This document shows, piece by piece, positions 1 through 7,777 of a stretch of DNA of 16,390 bases. The notes beneath the pieces are model-generated. The model had not been told where the DNA came from and searched no databases. It worked only from the letters and a program-made list of their open reading frames with translations. Position 1 is the stretch's first letter, and each line of letters opens with the position of its first letter. The stretch comes from an uncultured Lachnobacterium sp. (GTDB lineage Bacteria; Bacillota; Clostridia; Lachnospirales; Lachnospiraceae): assembly GCA_900548765.1 (NCBI GenBank), contig URLU01000029.1, positions 1 through 16,390 of the forward strand, read 5' to 3'. The position numbers were made by a program, and so were the translations under genes.

Positions 1-2
1 TG

Positions 3-602
3 CTTCTGGTATTGACAGTTTTGTCTCTGGCACCTTCAATACTGATAATGTTTACGTCATTTACCAGAATAATCATAGTACTGCATTTTTTGAGAACTGC
101 CATCGGTACACAGACAGCACCGCCAAACCAGGTGCTGATTGGACTGGCATTATTCCTGACACTTTTTATCATGTGGCCAACCTTTACTACCGTTTATGAT
201 AATGCGATTAAACCACTGGATGAGGGAACCATAACTCAGGAACAGGCCTTAAAAGAAGCAGAAGGACCATTCAGGGAATTTATGTATGGACAGACACAGC
301 AGAAGGACTTAGCCCTCTTTGTGGACATGTCAGGTGGGACATATGATGATGTGGATGATATACCATTTACTACATTAGTTCCTGCATTTATTTTGAGTGA
401 GCTTAGAGCAGCCTTTATCATGGGCTTTTTAATATATATTCCTTTTATTGTGATTGATATGGTTGTATCGTCAGTCCTCATGTCCATGGGTATGATGATG
501 CTGCCGCCTACCACAATATCGCTGCCGTTTAAGATATTGCTATTCATTCTTGCAGATGGCTGGGATTTAGTAATAGGAAATCTTGTTAAGACGTTCTATT
601 AG
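3..602 (+). CDS. fliP: Flagellar export gate protein FliP (5' partial)
   Basis: FliP is an integral membrane component of the FliP/FliQ/FliR export gate in the centre of the flagellar MS ring. The reading frame is already open at base 3 and reads LLVLTVLSLAP, so the start and signal-like N-terminus lie upstream of the window; a TTG at base 12 is an internal Leu codon, not a start. Family hallmarks visible are LSLAPSILIM, TSFTRIIIVL, the TPPNQVLIGLALFLT-type segment (here APPNQVLIGLALFLT), and the C-terminal membrane segments ending LFILADGWDLVIGNLVKTFY. About 200 codons are present of a family length of roughly 220-260. It ends in TAG, 11 bases before fliQ, with AGGGAGG bridging the gap. Identification is secure; only the 5' end is missing. 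Confidence 0.97.
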   Translation, partial: LLVLTVLSLAPSILIMFTSFTRIIIVLHFLRTAIGTQTAPPNQVLIGLALFLTLFIMWPTFTTVYDNAIKPLDEGTITQEQALKEAEGPFREFMYGQTQQKDLALFVDMSGGTYDDVDDIPFTTLVPAFILSELRAAFIMGFLIYIPFIVIDMVVSSVLMSMGMMMLPPTTISLPFKILLFILADGWDLVIGNLVKTFY

Positions 603-613
603 GGAGGTAAGAT

Positions 614-892
614 ATGATTACACAGGAAGCAGTTATTGATATTGCAAAAGATGCAATATACACAATGATAATTACTTCAGCACCTTTGCTGTTAGTGTCA
701 TTGATAATTGGTCTGATAGTCAGTATTTTTCAGACTGTTACATCTATTCAGGAGCAGACGCTTACATTTGTGCCCAAGATTCTGGCTGTATTTGTTACAA
801 TGATGATAGGCGGCTCGTGGATGCTTGATAATATGTCAGGATTTATGACAGAGCTTTGGAGTAATTTTAGTTATTATTTAAGCATGGGATAA
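614..892 (+). CDS. fliQ: Flagellar export gate protein FliQ
   Basis: A 92-residue protein with two transmembrane helices (about residues 15-38 and 52-75), the normal size and topology of FliQ. Family features include the N-terminal T-x-E-x3-I-x3-A pattern (MITQEAVIDIAKDAI) and the SIFQTVTSIQEQTLTFVPKI segment between the helices, typical of FliQ. It forms part of the FliPQR helical export gate. The ATG at 614 follows an AGGGAGG ribosome-binding site at about 601-607. fliR begins three bases after the stop, so the two are probably translationally coupled. Confidence 0.96.
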   Translation: MITQEAVIDIAKDAIYTMIITSAPLLLVSLIIGLIVSIFQTVTSIQEQTLTFVPKILAVFVTMMIGGSWMLDNMSGFMTELWSNFSYYLSMG

Positions 893-895
893 AAG

Positions 896-1675
896 ATGGT
901 TAACTTTACTTTTTCATTACATAATTTTGAATATTTCTTGCTCATTCTTGTAAGAATTGCATCCTTTGTTTTTGTTGCACCATTCTTCGGGGATAGTGCA
1001 GTTCCAAGTAGAGTGAAAATAGGTCTTTCAGTTTTTGTTGCTTTATTTATGTATAATATTGTGAACAAACCTGATTTGGATTATACCAGTAGTGTTGGAT
1101 ATTCAATCATTGTTGTTCGAGAGGTGATAACGGGATTGTTGATTGGCTTTGCGGCGTATATCTGCAATTCCATTATTTTGTTTGCGGGCAATATAATTGA
1201 TATGGATATGGGATTTTCCATGGCTGTGGAGTTTAACCCGGCTATGAATTCCGAGAGTACAATAACAGGTAATTTCTATTATTACACTGTTATGCTTATA
1301 CTTATTGTTTCAGATATGCACACCTACATACTGAGGGCTGTCTGTGATTCATTTACAGTTGTGCCCTTAGGACAGGCTGCTTTTAACTGGGATCATCTGC
1401 TGTCTTCTATGACGAAATACATGGGGGATATGTTTATAATAGGCTTTAGAATATTTCTTCCATTTTTTGCCTGCATTATGATTTTAAACTGTATTCTGGG
1501 AATTATGGCAAAGGTTGCACCGCAGATGAATATGTTTTCGGTTGGTATGCAGCTTAAATTATTAGTTGGTTTTGCAGTAATGTTTTTTACAGTGTTTCTT
1601 CTGCCTGGTGTTGCTAATTTTATTTATAAAGAAATAAAGACAATGGTGGTTATGATAATTGAAGGATTATATTGA
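896..1675 (+). CDS. fliR: Flagellar export gate protein FliR
   Basis: A 259-residue polytopic membrane protein of normal FliR length with six or so hydrophobic segments. Recognisable FliR blocks are R-I-x-x-F-V-F-V-A-P-F-F-G (residues 21-33), the REVITGLLIGFAAY segment near residue 77, the DMDMGFSMA segment with FNP following, and MAKVAPQMNMFSVGMQLKLLVGF near residues 200-222. It completes the PQR export gate. The ATG at 896 is preceded by GGGA (886-889), a weak ribosome-binding site that overlaps the end of fliQ, which fits coupled translation. The TGA stop at 1673-1675 lies near the ambiguous start of flhB. Confidence 0.96.
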   Translation: MVNFTFSLHNFEYFLLILVRIASFVFVAPFFGDSAVPSRVKIGLSVFVALFMYNIVNKPDLDYTSSVGYSIIVVREVITGLLIGFAAYICNSIILFAGNIIDMDMGFSMAVEFNPAMNSESTITGNFYYYTVMLILIVSDMHTYILRAVCDSFTVVPLGQAAFNWDHLLSSMTKYMGDMFIIGFRIFLPFFACIMILNCILGIMAKVAPQMNMFSVGMQLKLLVGFAVMFFTVFLLPGVANFIYKEIKTMVVMIIEGLY

Positions 1676-1697
1676 CGAACAGGATAAAGGCAAATAT

Positions 1698-2801
1698 TTG
1701 TTAGAGTACAATTTACAGTGGTTTGCAAAGGATGGCGAAGGCGGTGAGAAAACAGAGCCTGCCACAGCCAAAAAACTCAAGGATGCCAGAGATGATGGTA
1801 AGGTAACTAAGAGTAAAGAGCTTACAGCCGCCTTTGATTTGATAGTTTTGTTTCTTGTCCTTAAGATATTTATTTCTTTTGTAGGAGAAAGACTGGTAGG
1901 TATTTTTGATTATGTCTACAGTAGAATGCCAGATTTTCTGAAGATAAACAGCACCGGTGTGAGCTCGGTTGCAGCATCACACTATATGGCAGATATTTTG
2001 CTTCAGATGCTGCTTACCATGCTGCCTTTCCTCTTGTTTGGATTTGCGATAACCTTTTTGGTAAGTGTTGTGCAGGTTGGTTGGAAGGTAACGGGCAAGC
2101 CACTTAAACCAGACCTCAACAAGTTTAATCCTATAAATGGTTTTAAGAGAATTATTTCCAAGGATTCGCTCTTTGAACTGCTTAAGTCAATTATTAAAAT
2201 AGCAGTTATATTCTGGGTGGCATACAGCCGGGTGAAGAATCATAAGGAAGAATTATTTATACTTTATGAAATCCCGCTTAATCAGGCAATAGCCCTGATA
2301 GGAAGTGTGATAATAGATACAGGCTTATATATCAGCATTGTCTATCTGGTCATCGGATTTGCTGATTTTGCCTATCAGAAGCACAAGTTTAATGAAGATA
2401 TGAAGATGACCAAACAGGAAGTAAAGGACGAATTCAAGAATACTGAAGGAGACCCACAGATAAAGGGACGTCAGCGTAGAAAGATGCAGGAGACCTCCCA
2501 GCGTAGAATGATGCATGATGTTCCTAAAGCAGACGTTGTAATTACAAACCCTACCCACCTTGCTGTTGCAGTAAAATATGATGCAGATGTAAATGCTGCA
2601 CCGGTAGTCCTTGCAAAAGGTGAGGAGTATGTGGCACAGAAGATTAAGGAAGTGGCAAGGGAGAACAACATAGAGATTGTTGAAAATAAGCCCTTGGCGA
2701 GAATGCTATATCACAATGTTGATATAGGTGCTGAGATACCACCTGAGTTATATCAGGCGGTTGCGGAGGTACTCGCTACGATTTACAAAGCTAGAAACTA
2801 G
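1698..2801 (+). CDS. flhB: Flagellar export switch protein FlhB
   Basis: FlhB is the substrate-specificity switch of the flagellar type III exporter. Four hydrophobic segments follow a basic N-terminal block (EKTEPATAKKLKDARDDGKV). The cytoplasmic domain carries the self-cleavage site N-P-T-H in VVITNPTHLAVAVKYD, which is residues 297-300 if counted from TTG 1659. The C-terminal ENKPLARMLY and EIPPELYQAVAEVLA blocks are also classic. Start choice: I prefer TTG 1698, preceded by AAAGG (1686-1690, 7-base spacing), because it gives MLEYNLQWFA at the N-terminus, which resembles the short start of Bacillus FlhB (x-x-x-x-DLQFFA). The in-frame TTG at 1659 would add 13 hydrophilic residues (380 aa in total) and overlap fliR by 17 bases; it cannot be excluded. 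The stop is TAG at 2799-2801. Confidence 0.95.
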   Translation: MLEYNLQWFAKDGEGGEKTEPATAKKLKDARDDGKVTKSKELTAAFDLIVLFLVLKIFISFVGERLVGIFDYVYSRMPDFLKINSTGVSSVAASHYMADILLQMLLTMLPFLLFGFAITFLVSVVQVGWKVTGKPLKPDLNKFNPINGFKRIISKDSLFELLKSIIKIAVIFWVAYSRVKNHKEELFILYEIPLNQAIALIGSVIIDTGLYISIVYLVIGFADFAYQKHKFNEDMKMTKQEVKDEFKNTEGDPQIKGRQRRKMQETSQRRMMHDVPKADVVITNPTHLAVAVKYDADVNAAPVVLAKGEEYVAQKIKEVARENNIEIVENKPLARMLYHNVDIGAEIPPELYQAVAEVLATIYKARN

Positions 2802-2836
2802 CAAATAGAATATACTAGAGAAAGGAGGAAAAAGGA

Positions 2837-4879
2837 ATGTTGAAGAAATCTGATATTGGAGTTGGCATATATTTACTTGCAGCGATTATATTCTTTATCA
2901 TTCCCATTCCTTCCGTTTTACTTGATGTAATGCTTGCTATAAATATAGGTATTGCACTCATCATATTATTTAACGTATTGTTTGTGAAGGAAGTCCTGGA
3001 TATGTCTTTCTTCCCAACCCTGTTACTGTTTACTACAATTTTCAGAATATCTCTTAATGTATCATCTACAAGACTTATTCTTTATACAGGTAATCCTGGT
3101 AATGTAGTAAAGACATTTGGTAACTTCGTTGGTGGAGGTAATCTGATAATTGGTGCTATTGTATTTATTGTACTTATTATTATCCAGTTTGTCGTTATCA
3201 ATAAAGGTTCAGAGCGTATTGCCGAGGTGACAGCCAGATTTACACTGGATGCCATGCCGGGCAAGCAGATGGCTATTGATGCGGATTTGAATACAGGCGC
3301 AATTACTGATGCACAGGCAAAGGAGAGACGTGAGAAGATTCAGGCAGAATCAAGCTTCTTTGGCGCTATGGATGGTGCCACAAAGTATGTAAAGGGAGAT
3401 GCTACCGCAGGCCTTATTATTACTTTTATTAACCTGATTGGTGGAACTGCAATGGGTGTGCTTAATCAGGGATTGACTTTTGGTGATGCAATTCAGCAGT
3501 TTGGCATACTTACAATCGGTGATGGACTTGTATCACAGATTCCATCGCTTGTTATATCACTTTCAACTGGTATTCTTGTCACCAAGGGCTCAAATGAAGC
3601 GGATTTTTCCGGGGTTCTTGTAAAGCAGCTTTTTGGTATACCACAGGTTATGTATATTGTTGGCGGTGTTTTAATCTTCCTTGGAATTGTCACTCCACTT
3701 AGACTTGAGTGGTGGCTCTTCCTTGGACTTGGTGCTGTATTTATTGTGACAGGACGAAGTATCAGCAACAATATCGGTGTGGAGAGCATTGAGGAAGAGG
3801 TACATCAGGCTGAGAATGAGGCTGAAGAAATCCGACGGCCGGAGAATGTTGTGTCCCTTTTGCAGGTTGACCCGATTGAACTTGAATTCGGTTATGGAAT
3901 CATTCCGCTGGCAGATGTAAATCAGGGCGGCGACCTGCTTGACAGAGTTGTAATGATTAGAAGACAGATAGCTCTTGAGCTTGGTACGGTTGTCCCTATT
4001 ATCAGATTGAGGGATAATATCCAGCTTAATCCTAACCAGTACATTATAAAAATCAAGGGAATCCAGGTTACTGAGGGAGAAATTCTCTTTGATCATTATA
4101 TGGCCATGAATCCGGGCTATGTAGAGGAGGAGATTACAGGCATTCCAACCTTTGAGCCATCCTTCCATCTGCCAGCAATCTGGATTACAGAGAGTCAGAG
4201 GGAGAGAGCAGAGAGTCTGGGCTACACTGTAGTAGACCCACCATCTATTATTGCTACCCACCTGACTGAGGTTATAAGGCAGCATATTGCAGAGCTTCTC
4301 ACCAGACAGGATGTACAGAATCTGGTTAACAACCTTAAGGAATCTAATCCGGTGCTTGTGGACGAACTTATACCAAAGCTGCTTGGTCTTGGAGAAATCC
4401 AGAAGGTGCTCCAGAATCTTTTGGAGGAAGGCATTTCTATACGAGATTTGCTTACTATTTTTGAAACTCTGGCAGACCATGCACAGACCACAAGAGATAC
4501 GGATGTGCTGACAGAATATGTAAGACAGGCTCTTAAGAGGGCTATTTCAAGCAAATACTTCCCAGCCAATGAGACTACTAGTGTTATCACGCTGGATCCG
4601 AAGATTGAGCAGGAGATTATGTCGTCTGTAAAGCAGACAGAGCAGGGGGCTTATTTAACTCTTGATCCGGAGCGAACAAAGGCTATTATGAATTCTGTAG
4701 AAACAGAAATTCAGAAATTAGAAAGCCTTGGAAAGAGTGCTATTATTATTACATCTCCAATTGTGAGAATGTATTTTAAGAAACTTTCAGAAGATTACTT
4801 CAAAGATTTGATTGTTGTATCATACAACGAGGTTGAATCTAATGTAGAATTACAATCGGTAGGAATGGTGACTGCATAA
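2837..4879 (+). CDS. flhA: Flagellar export protein FlhA
   Basis: A 680-residue FHIPEP-family protein, the standard length. FlhA forms the nonameric ring under the export gate and docks chaperone-substrate complexes. The N-terminal half (to about residue 310) holds eight hydrophobic segments. The family signature is seen in FRISLNVSSTRLIL (69-82), GNPGNVVKTFGNFVGGGN (85-102), and the conserved cytoplasmic loop RIAEVTARFTLDAMPGKQMA (127-146) followed by IDADLNTG. The C-terminal cytoplasmic domain contains IRDLLTIFETLADHA and VLTEYVRQALKRAI. It has the most canonical ribosome-binding site in the window, AAGGAGG at 2822-2828 with 8-base spacing, suggesting independent strong initiation after the 35-base gap from flhB. 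The stop TAA directly abuts the flhF ATG. Confidence 0.98.
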   Translation: MLKKSDIGVGIYLLAAIIFFIIPIPSVLLDVMLAINIGIALIILFNVLFVKEVLDMSFFPTLLLFTTIFRISLNVSSTRLILYTGNPGNVVKTFGNFVGGGNLIIGAIVFIVLIIIQFVVINKGSERIAEVTARFTLDAMPGKQMAIDADLNTGAITDAQAKERREKIQAESSFFGAMDGATKYVKGDATAGLIITFINLIGGTAMGVLNQGLTFGDAIQQFGILTIGDGLVSQIPSLVISLSTGILVTKGSNEADFSGVLVKQLFGIPQVMYIVGGVLIFLGIVTPLRLEWWLFLGLGAVFIVTGRSISNNIGVESIEEEVHQAENEAEEIRRPENVVSLLQVDPIELEFGYGIIPLADVNQGGDLLDRVVMIRRQIALELGTVVPIIRLRDNIQLNPNQYIIKIKGIQVTEGEILFDHYMAMNPGYVEEEITGIPTFEPSFHLPAIWITESQRERAESLGYTVVDPPSIIATHLTEVIRQHIAELLTRQDVQNLVNNLKESNPVLVDELIPKLLGLGEIQKVLQNLLEEGISIRDLLTIFETLADHAQTTRDTDVLTEYVRQALKRAISSKYFPANETTSVITLDPKIEQEIMSSVKQTEQGAYLTLDPERTKAIMNSVETEIQKLESLGKSAIIITSPIVRMYFKKLSEDYFKDLIVVSYNEVESNVELQSVGMVTA

Positions 4880-6136
4880 ATGACAATTAACAAATTTCAG
4901 GGGAAAACAAAAGAAGAAGCAATACAAAAAGCAAAGGATGAATTTGGCGAAAACGCTGTTATTCTTAATGTTAAGGAAGTAAAGCCAAAAGGGATGTTTA
5001 AGACCTTTAAGTCTTCTACATATGAGGTGACAGCCGCTCTTGAGGAGAGAGAGGAGACTTCAAGCCAGGCTAAGGTGTTAGAGGCTGCCAAGAAAGCTCA
5101 TGAGAATATCAATGTGGCTGCGGATGAGGCTATTGCCATACCTAAACCGGTCAGGACACCATCATATGAGAGCATTGTGCAGGAACATGAAAATAAGACC
5201 AGGGATGATAAGAATATTGAGGAGAGATTAGATAATCTGTCCAATATATTGGAAAAAAAGCTTGGCAAAAACCCTAAGGATGAAAAGGATGATGCTTTAC
5301 AGCCACTGCCAGAGGCGAAACCTAAGCAGAGTAAGGGCAGTGAAGAGTTAAAATTTGCAAGAATTTTGTATAACACCCTCTTAAATAATGATGTAAATGA
5401 GAAGTATATCAATCAGGTTATGGATGAGGTAGAGAAATTCTTAAAGCCGGGTAACAGTGTGGATGTCATTTTGTCCAATGTATATCAGAAGCTTGTGCTC
5501 AGATTTGGGCAGACCAGCACTATAGACTTGAATGGTCAGAAGCCAAGGGTTTCATTTTTTATTGGACCAACAGGAGTAGGAAAGACTACAACAATTGCCA
5601 AAATTGCGTCAAAATACAGGGGTGAAATGGACAAAAAGGTTGCGTTTATCACAGCAGATACCTATAGAATTGCAGCTACAGAGCAGCTCAGGGTATATGC
5701 CAATATCCTTGAAGCACCAATGGAGATTGTATATTCAGTCGAGGAGCTGGACAGTGCAATTGCAAAATTCGAGGACTATGATTTGATTTTTGTCGACACA
5801 GCGGGATTTTCACATAAAAATGAAACCCAGCGTGCAGACATCAAAAAGCTTATAAACGGAATTAATCCAGAATATGAAAAGGAGGTATATCTTGTTTTAA
5901 GTGCTACCACAAAATACAAGGACCTCATAGAAATAGTAGACATTTATCGTGAAATATCAGATTTTAAGCTTATATTCACTAAACTTGATGAAACATCTAC
6001 ATATGGTAACATCTTTAATATCAGAATGTATACAGGTGCCAGTCTGTCATATATAACAAATGGTCAGAGTGTGCCTGATGACATTGAAGTGTTTGACACA
6101 CAAAAGATTGTTAAACAACTGCTTGGAGGCAAATAA
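4880..6136 (+). CDS. flhF: Flagellar SRP-family GTPase FlhF
   Basis: FlhF is the third SRP-type GTPase, which controls where and whether a flagellum is built. The 418 residues show an N-terminal B domain with a charged low-complexity linker (about 60-155), an N domain (about 155-215) and a G domain: G1 GPTGVGKTTTIAKIA (229-243), G2-region DTYRIAATEQLR (260-271), G3 DTAG (306-309), G4 TKLD (367-370) and the following ETSTYGNIFNI. A notable oddity is that DTAG is followed by Phe (F310; codon TTT) where SRP GTPases normally have Arg (DTAGR). The ATG abuts the flhA stop with no spacer (TAAATG), with AGGAA-like sequence inside the end of flhA. Its partner flhG follows with another zero-base junction. 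Confidence 0.97.
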   Translation: MTINKFQGKTKEEAIQKAKDEFGENAVILNVKEVKPKGMFKTFKSSTYEVTAALEEREETSSQAKVLEAAKKAHENINVAADEAIAIPKPVRTPSYESIVQEHENKTRDDKNIEERLDNLSNILEKKLGKNPKDEKDDALQPLPEAKPKQSKGSEELKFARILYNTLLNNDVNEKYINQVMDEVEKFLKPGNSVDVILSNVYQKLVLRFGQTSTIDLNGQKPRVSFFIGPTGVGKTTTIAKIASKYRGEMDKKVAFITADTYRIAATEQLRVYANILEAPMEIVYSVEELDSAIAKFEDYDLIFVDTAGFSHKNETQRADIKKLINGINPEYEKEVYLVLSATTKYKDLIEIVDIYREISDFKLIFTKLDETSTYGNIFNIRMYTGASLSYITNGQSVPDDIEVFDTQKIVKQLLGGK

Positions 6137-7009
6137 ATGGATCAGGCTGAACAACTTAGAAATGCGATGAACAAAAACAAAAACAGAAACAACGCACGCG
6201 TGATTACGGTTACGAGTGGTAAAGGTGGTGTTGGAAAGTCCAATGTCGCAGTTAACCTTGCTGTTCAGTTAAGCAAAAAAGGAAAAAGAGTAATTATTTT
6301 TGATGCTGATTTTGGACTTGCGAATGTGGAGGTAATGTTTGGAGCCATACCGCAGTACAATCTTTCGGATTTGATATACAATAATAAAAGTATTACTGAT
6401 ATAATAACAGCAGGTCCATTAGATATAGGTTTTATATCCGGCGGTTCTGGGATAATAGGACTAAATAACCTGAGTAAGGAGCAGATAAGCTATACCATAA
6501 AATCAATGGATATCTTAAATGAGATTGCAGATTTTGTAATAGTAGATACTGGGGCTGGAATTTCAAATCAGGTTCTTGAGTTTGTACTTGCCAGTCCAGA
6601 GGTTATTCTGGTGACGACACCTGAGCCGAGCTCACTGATTGACTCCTATTCACTGCTCAAGGCTCTTTATAAGAGTCCGGAATTTGTGGCATCTAACACT
6701 ACAATCAATGTAATAGCAAACAAGGTGAACTCTTATGATGATGCCAGAATGGTATTCGATAAGCTTAATTCTGTTGTCAGTCAGTTCCTGCAGGGGCGGC
6801 TTGAGTATCTGGGGATTATTCCGGACGATTCGGCTATTGAGAGGGCAGTCAGGGCACAGAAGACAGTTTCGCTTGCTGAGCCAAATTCCAAATCGGCAAA
6901 GGCTTTTGAATCGATTACAGCCTGCCTTTTAGATCCTACGGTGGAGCCGAATATAACATATCATGGAATATCGCATATTTTTATGAACTTGTTAAAGAAG
7001 AAAAAGTAA
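6137..7009 (+). CDS. flhG: MinD-like ATPase FlhG (YlxH)
   Basis: A 290-residue ParA/MinD-superfamily ATPase that regulates flagellar number and position with FlhF. The deviant Walker A is SGKGGVGKS (27-35) with the signature lysine K29; DADFGLAN (57-64) and VDTGAG (136-141) are the Walker A' and B-type motifs. The extreme N-terminus reads DQAEQLR (2-8), matching the DQAxxLR motif by which FlhG N-termini activate the FlhF GTPase in Bacillus. The C-terminus (ISHIFMNLLKKKK) looks like an amphipathic membrane-targeting helix, as in MinD. The ribosome-binding site GGAGG (6125-6129) lies within the last codons of flhF, with 7-base spacing and a direct TAAATG junction, so translation is likely coupled. 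Confidence 0.96.
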   Translation: MDQAEQLRNAMNKNKNRNNARVITVTSGKGGVGKSNVAVNLAVQLSKKGKRVIIFDADFGLANVEVMFGAIPQYNLSDLIYNNKSITDIITAGPLDIGFISGGSGIIGLNNLSKEQISYTIKSMDILNEIADFVIVDTGAGISNQVLEFVLASPEVILVTTPEPSSLIDSYSLLKALYKSPEFVASNTTINVIANKVNSYDDARMVFDKLNSVVSQFLQGRLEYLGIIPDDSAIERAVRAQKTVSLAEPNSKSAKAFESITACLLDPTVEPNITYHGISHIFMNLLKKKK

Positions 7010-7024
7010 TTTTGGAGAAATGAG

Positions 7025-7771
7025 ATGACTCTTGAATCATTAATAAGATTAGGAGACAAGGTAGATATTATATTATCTTATCAGCTGGAACAACAAAAAA
7101 ATGGCTTAGACACAGAGGTAAAGAAATTTAAGAGCTCTGTAGTAGACTTTTTATCTGATAAAAATTTAGAGGTGACTATGCCGACAATTGATGGTAAAAT
7201 GGTACTATTCAGAGAGGGAATCCGCTGCGAGATGATTTTATACACTCACAATGGATTATATAGCTGTAATTGTATCGTGAGAAAGCGTTACAAGACAGAT
7301 AATTTATATCTGCTTGATATGGAGATTTTGTCCATGCCTGTCAAATTCCAGCGTAGAGAGTTTTTTAGAATGGACTGCTCTATAGAAATGACTTACTACG
7401 AGATTAGTAGGGAAATCGCAAATCTTGAGACTACGGCTGAAATACTATCTGAATTACATGATGAGGGTGCAGAAAAGCTGCCTAAAAAGGCAACTATGCT
7501 TGATATAAGCGGCGGAGGACTCAGATTTTCCTGTGATGAGAAATTAAAGTCTGGTTCTTATGTACTTGTTATCGCACCACTTGAAAATATGGTAGTGCAT
7601 GGAAAGTTTATTCTGGTTGTGCAGATTATAGACGGATACGAGGCACCGAATGCTCAGGGCATGTATTTTAACAGAGGTAAATTTGTGTTTAAGGATTTAA
7701 AAGACAGAGAAAGAATAGTACGTTTTGTCTTTGAGGAGGAGCGTAAAATTCGCAAGAAAGAGAACGGGTGA
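7025..7771 (+). CDS. PilZ-domain c-di-GMP receptor, YcgR/flagellar-brake type
   Basis: A 248-residue protein with an N-terminal YcgR-like beta domain (about 1-105) followed by a PilZ domain (about 108-240). Both ligand-binding elements are intact: QRREFFR (109-115, giving the R-x3-R pair R111/R115) and the D-x-S-x2-G loop DISGGG (160-165). About 44 residues separate the two, longer than usual, with a charged helical insert (about 125-155). Proteins of this type (YcgR in E. coli, YpfA/MotI/DgrA in Bacillus) slow or disengage the flagellar motor when c-di-GMP is high. The same job is inferred here from its place between flhG and cheB. ATG at 7025 has GGAG at 7014-7017. The corresponding B. subtilis gene lies outside the fla/che operon, so this placement is a lineage feature. 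Confidence 0.9.
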   Translation: MTLESLIRLGDKVDIILSYQLEQQKNGLDTEVKKFKSSVVDFLSDKNLEVTMPTIDGKMVLFREGIRCEMILYTHNGLYSCNCIVRKRYKTDNLYLLDMEILSMPVKFQRREFFRMDCSIEMTYYEISREIANLETTAEILSELHDEGAEKLPKKATMLDISGGGLRFSCDEKLKSGSYVLVIAPLENMVVHGKFILVVQIIDGYEAPNAQGMYFNRGKFVFKDLKDRERIVRFVFEEERKIRKKENG

Positions 7772-7777
7772 GAGTGT

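Noticed and set aside
3671..4480. A 269-codon open frame on the minus strand inside flhA
   Set aside because: It lies wholly within the securely identified flhA, has no recognisable domain or ribosome-binding site, and its composition is that of an antisense shadow.
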